Part shown: positions 15,980-25,290 of the stretch, piece after piece
How the letters are laid out: each line of letters opens with the position of its first letter
Numbering within the stretch: the first letter of the stretch is position 1
Source: Sphingomonas sp. ERG5
GTDB taxonomy: Bacteria > Pseudomonadota > Alphaproteobacteria > Sphingomonadales > Sphingomonadaceae
DNA length: 64,000 nt
Direction: 5' to 3'
NCBI RefSeq assembly: GCF_000803065.1
Contig: NZ_JSXI01000026.1
Location: 1-64,000 of the forward strand
Program-made: the position numbers and the translations under genes
The notes under the pieces: model-generated
What the model was told of the DNA's origin: nothing
Seen by the model: only the letters and a program-made list of their open reading frames with translations
Database searches by the model: none

Positions 15980-16551
15980 ACCGTCGCGCCGACCGTAAGC
16001 GTCCCGTGATTCCGGAGGATCATCGCATGCTTGTCGCCAAGATCGTTGGCCAGCCGCTCGCGTTCATCGAGGTCGAACGCGATCCCCTCATAATCGTGAT
16101 AGGCGACATCGTGCCCGATCGTCATCGCCGACTGGGTATTGGGCAGCAACCCGAACGCCATCGCAGATACCGCCTGGCCTTGCGGGGTATGGAGGTGCAT
16201 CACCGCCGCAGCATCCTCGCGTGCCATGTGGATCGCCGAATGGATCGTGAACCCGGGCAGGTTGACCGAAGGGTCCGACACACCGACCGGATGTCCGTTG
16301 AGGTCGATCTTGACCAGGCTCGACGCGGTGATCTCCTCGAACGTCATGCCAAAGGAGTTGATGAGGAAATGGTGCTCGGGCCCCGGCACGCGCGCCGACA
16401 AATGGGTGAAGATGAGATCGTCCCATCCGAATAGCGCGACCAATCGATAGGCCGCGGCGAGGTCGACCCGCGCCTCCCACTCGCCGGGCGCCATGTCCGG
16501 TACGGACGCCACGTCAGGCAGCGCATCGGGTTTCCGTACGATCGTCGCCAT
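15760..16551 (-). CDS. Class II aldolase/adducin-family protein
   Basis: This 263-residue protein starts at 16551 after GGAGACACGTCG. It shows the class II aldolase fold: RVDLAAAYRLVALFGWDDLIFTHLSAR, INSFGMTFEEIT, the zinc-binding HxH in AAVMHLHTPQGQAVSA, and LRNHGTLTVG near the C-terminus. Members cleave or epimerise phosphorylated sugars, or decarboxylate keto acids; the substrate cannot be told from sequence. It is the last gene of a four-gene minus-strand operon with two dioxygenases and a cysteine-motif enzyme, 113 bases after the latter. Its 3' end is duplicated at 587-806. Confidence 0.88.
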   Translation of the reverse strand: MATIVRKPDALPDVASVPDMAPGEWEARVDLAAAYRLVALFGWDDLIFTHLSARVPGPEHHFLINSFGMTFEEITASSLVKIDLNGHPVGVSDPSVNLPGFTIHSAIHMAREDAAAVMHLHTPQGQAVSAMAFGLLPNTQSAMTIGHDVAYHDYEGIAFDLDERERLANDLGDKHAMILRNHGTLTVGATVGECFLRLYFLERACQAQVMMLAAGLDRLLAPPDGVADKVRQQTPPAGVAKAEALAWPALLRRLDRLDPGFRT

Positions 16552-16664
16552 CGACGTGTCTCCTTCATGCGCTTCCCGAGCTCGGGCTATCCTCGCGCAG
16601 CATAAAGCCGGAATCGGCGTGACAGAACCATCAGTATCGCCTGGGCGACGGTGAAGGCCATGCT

Positions 16665-17675
16665 TCAGTCCAGCATCGGCTCATAATCCGTGATTTCCAG
16701 ATGCGCGGCGACGCCACATTGTTTCGGTTTGTCGAATGTTACCCCTGAGAGGACCTCGGCATTGGTGTGGACCGGATCGGCCCATAAGGTGGCCAGATGT
16801 GCGGGATCGTTACCCGATCCGAAGCGGCTTTCGAGGCCGCGATAGTCCGACGGAACCGAGGTCGCCGTGGGCACCACAAGCTCAGGATAGAGACGACCCG
16901 CCCACAGATCACCGGTGCTGGCAACATGGCCGCAGGCGTCGTGATCGATCATATCGAGCAACGGGGAGCCCGGAACAAATCGCAGGCTATTTTCCGAAGC
17001 CGGAAAATCTTCGCCCTGGAAAAGCGCGACGATCTCGTCCTGCTTGCGGTTGAGCTCGGCGGCACGGAATTGCGCTGACAGGAGCTGGGGGATACCCAAT
17101 CCCCCGGCGTCCCGAGCAGCGTGCAGCAGCTTGTGGCGCATCGCGAATTGCCCGGGCGTGTCGAAGGCGCTGACCGAGACACGAAACTCGACCTTCAATT
17201 CGCCAAATCGCCGAAGGGTCTCCGGCTCGGCTTCGCGGAATGCCTTGGTGATGAAAATCATGTGGCGACCCGATGCCACGACAAGCTCCGCAAGCTCGAG
17301 CGCGAGATCCCATGCCCATGACGGGTCACTGTTCCATCCGTTTCGCAGATGGCCCTGCGTTGACGGCAATCCGTCCAGATCCGCTTGCAGAAGGTCCCGG
17401 TCCACTCGGTTGCGGACACGCTGGCCAAAGTCGAAGCCCGCCTCGAATGCCGAACGCGCGGCGAAGCAGCTGCCGTAGCACACGCTTGCAGCCGGAAGGC
17501 AGCCGTTGATGACGTCGGTCGTCAACGCATCATAGGGAAGGCCGCCCACCCGGCCCGCGCGGATCGGCTGCGAGACGAAGGCATGGAGCGGCTTCCGGCC
17601 GCGATATTCGTCGAACGCGCTGGCGGCCACACGCCGAAGCGTGCGCGCGGTAACTGTCTCTGCGATTAGGGTCAC
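16665..17675 (-). CDS. Unrecognised enzyme with a Cx6Cx3C motif, radical-SAM-like
   Basis: This 336-residue protein uses GTG at 17675 with GGAGAGG upstream. Near residue 50 it reads TTDVINGCLPAASVCYGSCF, placing Cys59, Cys66 and Cys70 in a CX6CX3C pattern. This resembles, but is not, the CX3CX2C motif of radical SAM enzymes. Later segments (HLRNGWNSDPSWAWDLALEL, HMIFITKAF, VEFRVSVSAFD) have the alternating beta-alpha look of a radical SAM barrel. Other cysteines lie at HDACGHV and PKQCGVA. I infer an iron-sulfur enzyme but cannot name a function. It sits between a TauD-type dioxygenase and an aldolase in one operon. Confidence 0.6.
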   Translation of the reverse strand: MTLIAETVTARTLRRVAASAFDEYRGRKPLHAFVSQPIRAGRVGGLPYDALTTDVINGCLPAASVCYGSCFAARSAFEAGFDFGQRVRNRVDRDLLQADLDGLPSTQGHLRNGWNSDPSWAWDLALELAELVVASGRHMIFITKAFREAEPETLRRFGELKVEFRVSVSAFDTPGQFAMRHKLLHAARDAGGLGIPQLLSAQFRAAELNRKQDEIVALFQGEDFPASENSLRFVPGSPLLDMIDHDACGHVASTGDLWAGRLYPELVVPTATSVPSDYRGLESRFGSGNDPAHLATLWADPVHTNAEVLSGVTFDKPKQCGVAAHLEITDYEPMLD

Positions 17676-17772
17676 GCTATCCTCTCCACGGTTGAGTTAG
17701 CTAAAGCTTGTCCGCCTGGCGGCGTGTTGCCTGCAGCCGCCGCCTATGCCGGCTGCGATCCTCTGATCGGCA

Positions 17773-18654
17773 TCAGAAGGGTCGCCGGTCATCGGCGACG
17801 TTTACCCGGTGCAGTTCGCGGCGCTCTTTATAGTCGTTCAAGGCAAGATGCTGCACACAGCGATTGTCCAAGATGGCAAGCGTGCCGGGCTGCCAGTGCA
17901 GCCGGGATGTGAATTCCGGCAACTGGGCGTGCTCATCGAGGAAGTCCAGGATCGGGCCGGACTCCTTTTCGGTCATTCCATCAAAGCGCTGGATATGTGG
18001 GCGGCTTGCGTAAAGCGCCTTCCGCTTCGTCACCGGATGCGTTCGCACGACAGGGTGCAAATTCTCCTTATCCGCCAGCGACAGGTCGCGGATGCGCACC
18101 ATATCTCCAAGCTTCAGATCTTCGGTACCCGGGCCATGGACGCCGCGCGCGCAGAAGACGCCGAGCAATCCGCCCAGCACGGTCTTCATCCTTTCGGAAA
18201 GCGCGTCATAGGCCGCGTACATGTTTGCGAACATGGTATCGCCGCCGGATTTCGGGAGCTCGATCGCGTAGAGAAGCGTCGCCATTGGCGGGATCGGTTG
18301 AAAGGGTGAATCGCTATGCCAGAGGCCTCCGAAATTGAGGACCGTGCCCGGCTCCTTCGTCACCGCCACCACTTGCGGATGATCGGGCAAGGGTTCTGCA
18401 AACAGGTATCGCTCGATTTTCCCAAAGCGCGCCGCGAAGGCCACCTGATCGGATGGTGTCAGGCTTTGATCGGGAAAGGAGAGAACCTGGTAGCGGGCGA
18501 ATGCCTCTTCGATCGCCTGCATTGTTTCGTCATCGAGCGTTTTCACATCCACCCCTTCGATGGACGCTCCCAACGCGCCACTCCAGGGCGTGATCGCCAG
18601 AGGTTCACGCTTCGCTGTCTGGATCGTGCCAGTGATCGATTCATGCAGGGACAC
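17773..18654 (-). CDS. TauD/TfdA-family Fe(II)/2-oxoglutarate dioxygenase (second in operon)
   Basis: GTG at 18654 is chosen as start because GAGGAG lies 7 bases upstream, giving 293 residues; the ATG at 18690 has no such site. The iron ligands are His113 and Asp115 (LWHSDSPF) and the distal His269 (CVQHLALNDY), with the 2-oxoglutarate-binding arginine in RELHRVNVAD. The N-terminal ITPWSGALGASIEGVDVKTL is typical of TauD. It overlaps the upstream dioxygenase gene by 14 bases, so the two are coupled. The substrate is unknown; taurine is possible by family, but no sulfonate transport genes are nearby. Confidence 0.88.
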   Translation of the reverse strand: MSLHESITGTIQTAKREPLAITPWSGALGASIEGVDVKTLDDETMQAIEEAFARYQVLSFPDQSLTPSDQVAFAARFGKIERYLFAEPLPDHPQVVAVTKEPGTVLNFGGLWHSDSPFQPIPPMATLLYAIELPKSGGDTMFANMYAAYDALSERMKTVLGGLLGVFCARGVHGPGTEDLKLGDMVRIRDLSLADKENLHPVVRTHPVTKRKALYASRPHIQRFDGMTEKESGPILDFLDEHAQLPEFTSRLHWQPGTLAILDNRCVQHLALNDYKERRELHRVNVADDRRPF

Positions 18655-19504
18655 GGTGCATCTCCTCGCTAGCGTCAACCTGAAAACCATCCGGGATCAC
18701 GAACGGCTCGTCCGGGGCATAAATCTTCGCCCCGAGCAGCCAGCGATCTCCCTCGAATGCCTCGCGCCGGTGAATGACCTGAGTATTGTCATAGAGAAGA
18801 AGATCGTCAGATCGCCAGCTATGGCTATAGATGTTATCATGCGCAATCAACCTTCCAACAAGATCTTTGCACATAGCATCACTATCTTCTTCATCGACGT
18901 TCAGGAAGCGCCGAGTATTCTCGCTATGGTAGAGAAATTCGCGCCCGTCATGGGCGTTTTTCAGAATTACCGGGTGCGCCACTTCCACACGAGCCACGTT
19001 ATCGTGCGTGTCGGCCGGGATTCTCGTTGACCAGAGATCGCGAAGCCGCTCAACCATCGCCGATGGCAAGTTCAGACTGGTGACCGCCGTGCTCGCGAAG
19101 CTGGTGTTGCCGCCTTCACGCGATGGCAAGCGGCAATAGAGCGACGCCAGCGATGCAGGATGCTCTCGAAACTCCTGATCCGAATGCCAGAAGTCCGTCC
19201 CCTGGCCACCGAACCCCCGCGCCTCGCCCTTTTCGGTAACAAGGTTCGTCAGTTGACTGACGTGCGGATTCTCCGTCCCGTGCGAAATCCGGCGTGCGGA
19301 AAGCTCAAGTTGTCCGTTTCCGATCCGTCGCGCGAAATGCTCATACTCGGCTTCCGCTAATTGCTGATCGGGAAACAACAGCAAGCCGTATGATGCGAGC
19401 ACCCGTCGCAACTCAAGAACGTCGTCATCGGAGACGCTTCTCAGGTCGACCCCGGAAATCTCAACACCAAAACGCGCATGCAAGCGCCGCCCGACCTGAA
19501 TCAT
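18641..19504 (-). CDS. TauD/TfdA-family Fe(II)/2-oxoglutarate dioxygenase (first in operon)
   Basis: This 287-residue protein has iron ligands His107 and Asp109 (DFWHSDQEF) and distal His245 (DNTQVIHRREAF), with a downstream Arg (GDRWLLGAKI) for 2-oxoglutarate. The N-terminal half (VEISGVDLRSVSDDDV, YGLLLFPDQQL) fits TauD. It differs clearly from the second dioxygenase, so the pair probably catalyses successive steps rather than being a recent duplication. It starts the four-gene operon. The spacer upstream is AT-rich and holds the promoter. The hydroxylation or desaturation substrate is not predictable. Confidence 0.88.
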   Translation of the reverse strand: MIQVGRRLHARFGVEISGVDLRSVSDDDVLELRRVLASYGLLLFPDQQLAEAEYEHFARRIGNGQLELSARRISHGTENPHVSQLTNLVTEKGEARGFGGQGTDFWHSDQEFREHPASLASLYCRLPSREGGNTSFASTAVTSLNLPSAMVERLRDLWSTRIPADTHDNVARVEVAHPVILKNAHDGREFLYHSENTRRFLNVDEEDSDAMCKDLVGRLIAHDNIYSHSWRSDDLLLYDNTQVIHRREAFEGDRWLLGAKIYAPDEPFVIPDGFQVDASEEMHRVPA

Positions 19505-19995
19505 CAGCGAACATCTCCCCGAGTCATCCTGCGACTTACTGCAACCTCAGTTCGCCGCCTTGATAAAATTGCTTAGGATAATGCATTCTAGGTAGCGCAA
19601 CGCTATAATGGCAATGGTTGCGCAAAGACTGTAAAAATATTGTAATATGCGTGACCTTGAGTAGGAAGTCACGTGAAGCGCACTCGTGCATATGTTATAA
19701 GGTTATACGTAGAATCATCGTTTTCTGTATTTAGCACAAGTCGCATTATTGAGCAACGAATTGCTGATCCACTGCCAGGACAGGATAACGAAAGAGCCTG
19801 GCTGAACAGGCTTTGGCGACAGGCGCGACGCGACGGCTCCGACATGGGCCACCATGTGGTGGTAAGGCCGCGTTGACGTTCCGCGGACGCTGCCAAGCGG
19901 GTGTCCAACGGTACCCGCATAGGCACTGCCCTGGACCCTATTTATCCCGTCCGTGAGTCTTAACAGGCGGTCGCCAGGCCAACATGTATTTCTTT
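19505..19995. other. AT-rich spacer upstream of the dioxygenase operon
   Basis: About 490 bases, with 19565-19760 noticeably AT-rich (for example GTAAAAATATTGTAATATGC). A GTG at 19673 preceded by AGGAAG opens a 67-codon + frame (to 19876) starting MKRTRAYVIRLYVESS. It has no family I know, so I do not call it as a gene. The region should contain the operon promoter on the minus strand. Confidence 0.45.
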
Positions 19996-21585
19996 CTATT
20001 GGGCGATCGAGATTTTCAGCATGTCAGCGAGTTCACTCTCGAATTGCTCGATGCGCTGCTCGAGTATGAGCTGCTCGCGTGCTTTCGGGCTGTTTTTCAA
20101 GAATAGCGAGCATGATCGAGATGGATTACGGATACCATTCACACAGTAGGCAACCATTTTATTACTCGCTCCATCCCACAAGCTTGCGCCTTCCAGGAAC
20201 GAGTAGGTCAGGCTGTTTCTCGAAATTTTCCGGAGCTCTGTGTATTTCAGGCCATGCTCGAAGAAGGCACGCATATACTCATAAGTCAGGTCATGTCGCA
20301 GGGTGCCGGAACTATCCGTGGAGAGAACAACCGGAACCCCGGCGGCGAGATACATGCGGAGCGGCTGTTCACTGCCTTTGACCCCAAGGATCACATCATT
20401 GCTGGTCAAATTGATTTCTACTGCGATCTGCTCATGTGCCATGCGCTTCAAAAGCTCGGCAGCGCCATCCTCGTAAGCGATATCGACGCCATGCCCGATC
20501 CGCTTGGCGCCTGCGATTTCGACGGCTTCACGAATGTGAAAGCGTAAATCCCGCGGCGGCACCAAGCCCAGGGTCAACTCCCCCGCATGCATCGTCAGCG
20601 TCACATTTGGGAAGCGCTGTTTGAAAAATGCAAACAGTCGCATATGCAAGCGGTAGTCCCGCAGGGCTATGGGGCCATCCTCGGGATTGAGGATATTAAT
20701 CCCAACGATCCGGGGGTCCGCTTCGGCCAAAGCAAATCCAAGTGCGATGCGGCCGAATATCTGCTCGGGTTGTGCTTCCCGCTTCACCGTAAGGATATGC
20801 CGAACCGTTATCTCGCAGGCATCCTTTGGATATCGGGAATGGCAGCCATTAATGTCATCCGCCGTTTTCTGGATGAGATCCAGGTCGGATCGACCTCGGG
20901 CAACCGCCGCCCTGATCACAGGCGCGAGACGTGCAAGGCGACCGGCCATGTCAGCCTCATTCCAGGGTTCAGTCGCAAATTCGCGGGTATGTCCATTAAT
21001 GTCGGGACCGACCATCAGTTCGGCATAGTGACTGTGACTCTCAACCGCCTGCTCTCGTGACGTCGCCAGTATGAACCCAATGTCTTCCACGCTCCCCAGG
21101 GTGCGTTGGAAGCCGCCAAAATATCGATCATGACCAGAAACGGTGGGATCGCCGACGCCTTGCCGAAACCCGCGCGCAGACATGGCGTCAATGGCATTGT
21201 TGTAGAGTTTGACGTCCCGCTCTTCCAGCCCGCGCAGGGGAACGCTGTCCGGACCCACGCAAGGTTGGGGCGATAGCTTTTTTGCTTTGATCTGCAGGCA
21301 CCCATTCTGCCCGGCAGCCCAACGCAGATAATCTTCAGCGTAGGTGCCTCCATGATTGTGGAGGTCGGCGCCTTTGGGAAATTTCTGCAGGAGAAGCCGA
21401 AGCGTTGCCTGGGATCGTCCCGCCTGCGTGAACATCGCATCGAGCTCAACATCGGATAGCCTCTCTGGCGGACCGGCTGTCTGCGCAAACGCACCGGCAC
21501 TACAGCCTAACAGCATGATCGCCGGCCTTGCGAATGCCAAGGCAAGCTGAGCGAACCTTGAAAGAACCGATCCTTTTGCAGACAT
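19996..21585 (-). CDS. Secreted adenosine-deaminase-like metal hydrolase
   Basis: From ATG 21585 (GGGGGAGCG upstream) this is 529 residues with a signal peptide ending near AGAFAQTA. Catalytic segments of the adenosine/AMP deaminase family are present: KGADLHNHGGTY (HxH zinc ligands), LTMHAGELT, RIGHGVDIAYED and VLSTDSSGTL (final Asp ligand). Secreted members are longer than cytosolic Add because of an N-terminal extension, as here (the HxH is about 60 residues in, followed by a Cys-containing insert). It would deaminate adenosine or related nucleosides in the periplasm. It is monocistronic. Confidence 0.85.
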   Translation of the reverse strand: MSAKGSVLSRFAQLALAFARPAIMLLGCSAGAFAQTAGPPERLSDVELDAMFTQAGRSQATLRLLLQKFPKGADLHNHGGTYAEDYLRWAAGQNGCLQIKAKKLSPQPCVGPDSVPLRGLEERDVKLYNNAIDAMSARGFRQGVGDPTVSGHDRYFGGFQRTLGSVEDIGFILATSREQAVESHSHYAELMVGPDINGHTREFATEPWNEADMAGRLARLAPVIRAAVARGRSDLDLIQKTADDINGCHSRYPKDACEITVRHILTVKREAQPEQIFGRIALGFALAEADPRIVGINILNPEDGPIALRDYRLHMRLFAFFKQRFPNVTLTMHAGELTLGLVPPRDLRFHIREAVEIAGAKRIGHGVDIAYEDGAAELLKRMAHEQIAVEINLTSNDVILGVKGSEQPLRMYLAAGVPVVLSTDSSGTLRHDLTYEYMRAFFEHGLKYTELRKISRNSLTYSFLEGASLWDGASNKMVAYCVNGIRNPSRSCSLFLKNSPKAREQLILEQRIEQFESELADMLKISIAQ

Positions 21586-22013
21586 GGCGCTCCCCCTGTT
21601 TGACGTGCGCAGCCCGGTGATGGTCACGAGCATATGCGACGGCCTCCCGCCTGGCGTCGGGCCTGCAGCTTGGTTGGCGTGAGCCGCCGGGCGATCAGAT
21701 ATGAGCCGACACAGCCGCCCATCCAGCCTATGCCGGCTCCTGCTCGAAGTGTAGTCAGAATGCCTCGAAATTCCGGCGCACCATATATGCTATTGGCGCC
21801 ATAACGCTGATTTTATGGCTCTTGATCGCGGCAAAGACGGCGTGTCGCGTGGCCGGGTTCCGACGGCATCGCCGGCAATCGTCATCGCGCGCCCAATTGT
21901 CACTTTTGGCTCCTATAATGTCGGAAGCGCAGCATACCGATGCTGCCGCATGCGGCTTAGACATTCAATCGCGGGATGGAAGCGGTCCTCCCGGTCAAGC
22001 GAGAGGTAAGGCG
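21586..22013. other. Divergent spacer with a possible gene remnant
   Basis: About 430 bases between divergent genes. On the minus strand around 21660-21810 an open frame without a start reads GAGIGWMGGCVGSYLIARRL, which looks like the last transmembrane segment of a TauE/SafE-type permease. This is weak and may be coincidence. Promoters for the two flanking genes must lie here. Confidence 0.35.
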
Positions 22014-22841
22014 ATGGCGACGATCACAACCACCGACGGCACCGAGATCTTCTACAAGGATTGGGGCCCCAAAGACGCAGTGCCATTGTTCTTCCACCAT
22101 GGCTGGCCGCTCAGCGCGGACGATTGGGACAGCCAGATGATGTTCTTCCTGGCGCAGGGCTATCGCGTGATCGCGCATGATCGCCGCGGCCATGGCCGTT
22201 CGAGCCAGACGGCGGAGGGCCATGACATGGATACCTATGCTGCCGACGCCTTTGCCGTGGTCGAGACGCTGGGCCTGACCGGCGCCATCCACATTGGCCA
22301 TTCGACCGGCGGCGGTGAAGTGACCCGTTACGCCGCGACATACGGCAAAGGCCGTGTCGCCAAGGCTGTATTGATCAGCGCGATTCCGCCGACCTTCATG
22401 CAGTCCGAGCGCAATCCCGACGGTGTTCCCAAGGAAGTCGTAGACGGCATTCGCGATGGCACGGCGAACCACCGTTCGCAATTCTATCAGGACATCACGA
22501 TCCCGTTCTACGGCTTCAACCGGCCCGACGCGGTCGTGTCACAGGGCATCCGCGACAATTGGTGGCGTCAGGGCATGATGGGCGCGGCCATAGCCCAATG
22601 GGAATGCGTCCGAGTGTTGTCGGAGACCGAATTCTACGACGACCTCGCGGTCATCGACGTACCGGTGCTCGTGATGCACGGCGAGGACGACCAGATCTGC
22701 CCCTTCACGACCACCGGCGCACGCTCGGTCAAGCTGGTCAAAAATGGCAAACTGATTTCCTATCCCGGGCTCCCGCACGGAATGCCGACCACGCACGCCG
22801 ATCTCATCAATCGGGATCTTCTCGAGTTCATCAAGAGCTGA
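22014..22841 (+). CDS. Alpha/beta hydrolase, cofactor-free (non-heme) chloroperoxidase type
   Basis: ATG 22014 follows GAGAGGTAAGGCG and gives 275 residues. The catalytic serine is in IGHSTGGGEV, the acid in MHGEDDQI and the histidine in GLPHGMPTTH. The oxyanion region FFHHGWPLSADDWD and HDRRGHGRSSQ are hallmarks of the cofactor-free haloperoxidase/esterase group. In vivo these act as esterases or perhydrolases. It has no signal peptide. It is a single gene. Confidence 0.9.
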   Translation: MATITTTDGTEIFYKDWGPKDAVPLFFHHGWPLSADDWDSQMMFFLAQGYRVIAHDRRGHGRSSQTAEGHDMDTYAADAFAVVETLGLTGAIHIGHSTGGGEVTRYAATYGKGRVAKAVLISAIPPTFMQSERNPDGVPKEVVDGIRDGTANHRSQFYQDITIPFYGFNRPDAVVSQGIRDNWWRQGMMGAAIAQWECVRVLSETEFYDDLAVIDVPVLVMHGEDDQICPFTTTGARSVKLVKNGKLISYPGLPHGMPTTHADLINRDLLEFIKS

Positions 22842-23108
22842 CCCGATATTTGCATGAAGACCGTCCGGTGGGGCGAGGACGGAACAGCCGCCCTCGCCCC
22901 ACCAATGGCAGATGATGATCGCCCAGGCGCGAACGGCTGCTTTGGAATGGCGGTGCGGCCACGTGAACGACGAACATTGGCGCATTGCCGCCGGTTGCCG
23001 GACAGGACCACATACCCGCTCCCCACGCCCCTTCACCTCAAGTCCGCCCCCTGCCCCGCGCCGCGATCATGCGCGCGCAACCGCACGCGAAGCGCAACAG
23101 GGCCTCAG

Positions 23109-25145
23109 CTATCTCGGCATTCCGCTAAGCCCGCTTGCCTTGCGCAGCGCCGCCCCGTCGAGCCGGTAGCCATCGAGAAACACCGTCTCGACGCGACGGA
23201 GTTTGGTGAGGTCCTTCGAGACGTCCCCGTCGACCAGGATGATGTCCGCCTGCTTGCCCGCCGCGATCGATCCGGTGCGGTCGTCCATGCCGGTCATGCG
23301 TGCGGGCACGATCGTCGCGGTCTGCAGCGCCTCCGCGTTGGTCAGGCCCGCTTCCTGATAGAGTTCGAGTTCGCGCACCAGTTCCAGCCCATAGCCATCG
23401 GTGCCGGCGACGATGCGGACGCCCGCCTTGTGCAGCCGGCCGACCAGGCCAACCATCTTGGCGAAGCTCTTGCGGAAATCATCGCGCGTCAGGCCACCGA
23501 ACAGGGGATAGCCGCCGATCTTCCACCCACGCACGACCGAGGGCGGCGCGACCTCCGCGAAGGGCGCATATTCGGGTGACAGCGCGCTGCCGTCCGACGT
23601 CATCAGCGGCTCCCATACCGTCAGGGTCGGGTCGATGATGGTGCCCCGTTTCGCGAGCTCCGCGTAGAAGCTCTTCATCGCGGGAGAGTCGAGATCGACA
23701 TCCTTACCGTATTTCGCCGGCCCTTCGAGCCGCGCGGCGGTGTTGGCCTTGTCGACCACATCCTGCGGCATCGCCTGCATCATGATGAAGTTGATGTGCG
23801 TGACTTCGTCATAGCCGGCGCGGACCGCGTCGAGCGGGCGCATGCCGGCGGGCACATGGCCGTGCACGTGCAGGCCAAGCTTGTGCGCCTCGGCGGCGCC
23901 CGGCGCGATCCATGCCGGAGTCATCGAGGTGTAGAATTTGACCCCCCACAGGCCCGCCGCCTTGATCTTGTCCACCGCGGCGACCGTTTCCGCCGCCGAC
24001 GAGACGGTGAGCGCCCCCTGTGCGGCAAGTGGGTCCTTGCGATCGACGATCACCGAAATCTTGCCGTCGGGCGCCAACAGGTCGCCGGCGGCGCGGCGCT
24101 TGTAGATGCTCAGCGCGTCCTCGATCATCGAGCCGGGGCTGCGATAATTGGTCATGCCCGTGGCGACATTCTGCAGCAGGTTCCAGTCGTCGCCGACATG
24201 CTGGTGCGAATCCCACAGGCCGGGCAGCAGCGTCTTGCCGCGCCCGTCGATCACGGTCGCGCCGACCGGCGTCCTGATCGATCCGGCGGCGCCGACCGCG
24301 GCGACCTTGCCGTCCGCGATCAGCACGGCGCGGTTGGGCAGATAGCGGCCGGCGACCGAATCGAACAACAGCACATTGTCGACCAGGGTCGGCGCGCGGT
24401 TCGCCGGCGTCAGGAAATTGTGCGCGACATCGCGGACCATCAGCGCGGTCGCCTTGTCCTGAATGTCCTTCAGCCGGGGCCCTTCAGCCTCATAGCCCAC
24501 CGGGAGCAGCGAGATGCCGCCGGCATTGCCGAAGAAATGATTGTCGCTGTCGAGCCAGACCGGCGACGGGGTGAAGCCATAGCCGGTGATGAAGGCGAGC
24601 TTGACGGTCTTCTTGCCTTGCGGGCCGGTGATCTCGACGGCGTTGCCAATGGCGATGCTGGCATGGCCGGTCGGCAGCAGGTCAATGCCCTTGTCGCCCG
24701 CGGCGACGAGCGCATCGGTTTCCAGTTCGCTGGCCAGCCAGGGACCGCCATAGCTGTTGTAACGCTTGCCGCCGAACGGCGCCGAGCCGGAGTCGACGAT
24801 CGTCTTCCAATGCGCGACGCCGCCTGTATCGACGCTGAAGTCCTCAGTCGCCTCGCCGGTATCGGTATAGCCCCGGATGGCGATCGTAGAGGGCCGCCGG
24901 TCGGGGCCGAAGGTCACCAGCTCATCGGTTTCAGTGACCCAGCCGCGCAGCGACATCGACATGCGATAGGCGACCCGGCCGTCGGGCATCTTCCACGACC
25001 AGATGTCGCCATGCTTTCCGGCGGTCGAGCTGATCGTGTAATGCCGCGCGTCCGCGGGCGGCTTCATCAACTGTTCCTTGGTGGTCGATGCGCCGGCAAT
25101 CGATGCGGTGGCGGCAAGCAGTAGCGCAAGCGTGGTTCGGTACAT
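23109..25145 (-). CDS. Secreted amidohydrolase (imidazolonepropionase-like)
   Basis: ATG 25145 is chosen because AGGGGG lies 8 bases upstream and a signal peptide (YRTTLALLLAATASIAGA) follows directly; longer versions lack both. The 678-residue protein has an unassigned N-terminal domain of about 270 residues, then an amidohydrolase barrel with LLPGLWDSHQHVGDD (metal HxH), GLHVHGHVPAG, YDEVTHINF and VAGTDGYGLEL (catalytic Asp). The end (TGSIAAGKQADIILVDGDVSKDL) is typical of the superfamily. It probably acts on a cyclic amide or peptide-like substrate in the periplasm. Confidence 0.85.
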   Translation of the reverse strand: MYRTTLALLLAATASIAGASTTKEQLMKPPADARHYTISSTAGKHGDIWSWKMPDGRVAYRMSMSLRGWVTETDELVTFGPDRRPSTIAIRGYTDTGEATEDFSVDTGGVAHWKTIVDSGSAPFGGKRYNSYGGPWLASELETDALVAAGDKGIDLLPTGHASIAIGNAVEITGPQGKKTVKLAFITGYGFTPSPVWLDSDNHFFGNAGGISLLPVGYEAEGPRLKDIQDKATALMVRDVAHNFLTPANRAPTLVDNVLLFDSVAGRYLPNRAVLIADGKVAAVGAAGSIRTPVGATVIDGRGKTLLPGLWDSHQHVGDDWNLLQNVATGMTNYRSPGSMIEDALSIYKRRAAGDLLAPDGKISVIVDRKDPLAAQGALTVSSAAETVAAVDKIKAAGLWGVKFYTSMTPAWIAPGAAEAHKLGLHVHGHVPAGMRPLDAVRAGYDEVTHINFIMMQAMPQDVVDKANTAARLEGPAKYGKDVDLDSPAMKSFYAELAKRGTIIDPTLTVWEPLMTSDGSALSPEYAPFAEVAPPSVVRGWKIGGYPLFGGLTRDDFRKSFAKMVGLVGRLHKAGVRIVAGTDGYGLELVRELELYQEAGLTNAEALQTATIVPARMTGMDDRTGSIAAGKQADIILVDGDVSKDLTKLRRVETVFLDGYRLDGAALRKASGLSGMPR

Positions 25146-25290
25146 GATGATCGCCCCCTGGGGTAGGAATGATGCGAGATTGGCAAGCCAAATGCGGCAA
25201 CGCAAGGCCGATTGCTGGCGATGATCATCCACCGCTGCCGGAGCGCTGGGATTGCGGTGACGTGACGGCATTGGGCGGCGCAGTGGCAGT

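Noticed and set aside
19673..19876. 67-codon ORF with a plausible ribosome site
   Set aside because: No family resemblance, AT-rich promoter-like surroundings and a shadow-like C-terminal half; kept only as a note in the spacer entry.
21660..21810. TauE/SafE permease remnant
   Set aside because: Only about 20 residues look similar and there is no start; too weak to call as a feature of its own.
23796..25124. A 442-codon + frame opposite the amidohydrolase
   Set aside because: Shadow frame; the minus strand has signal peptide and amidohydrolase motifs.
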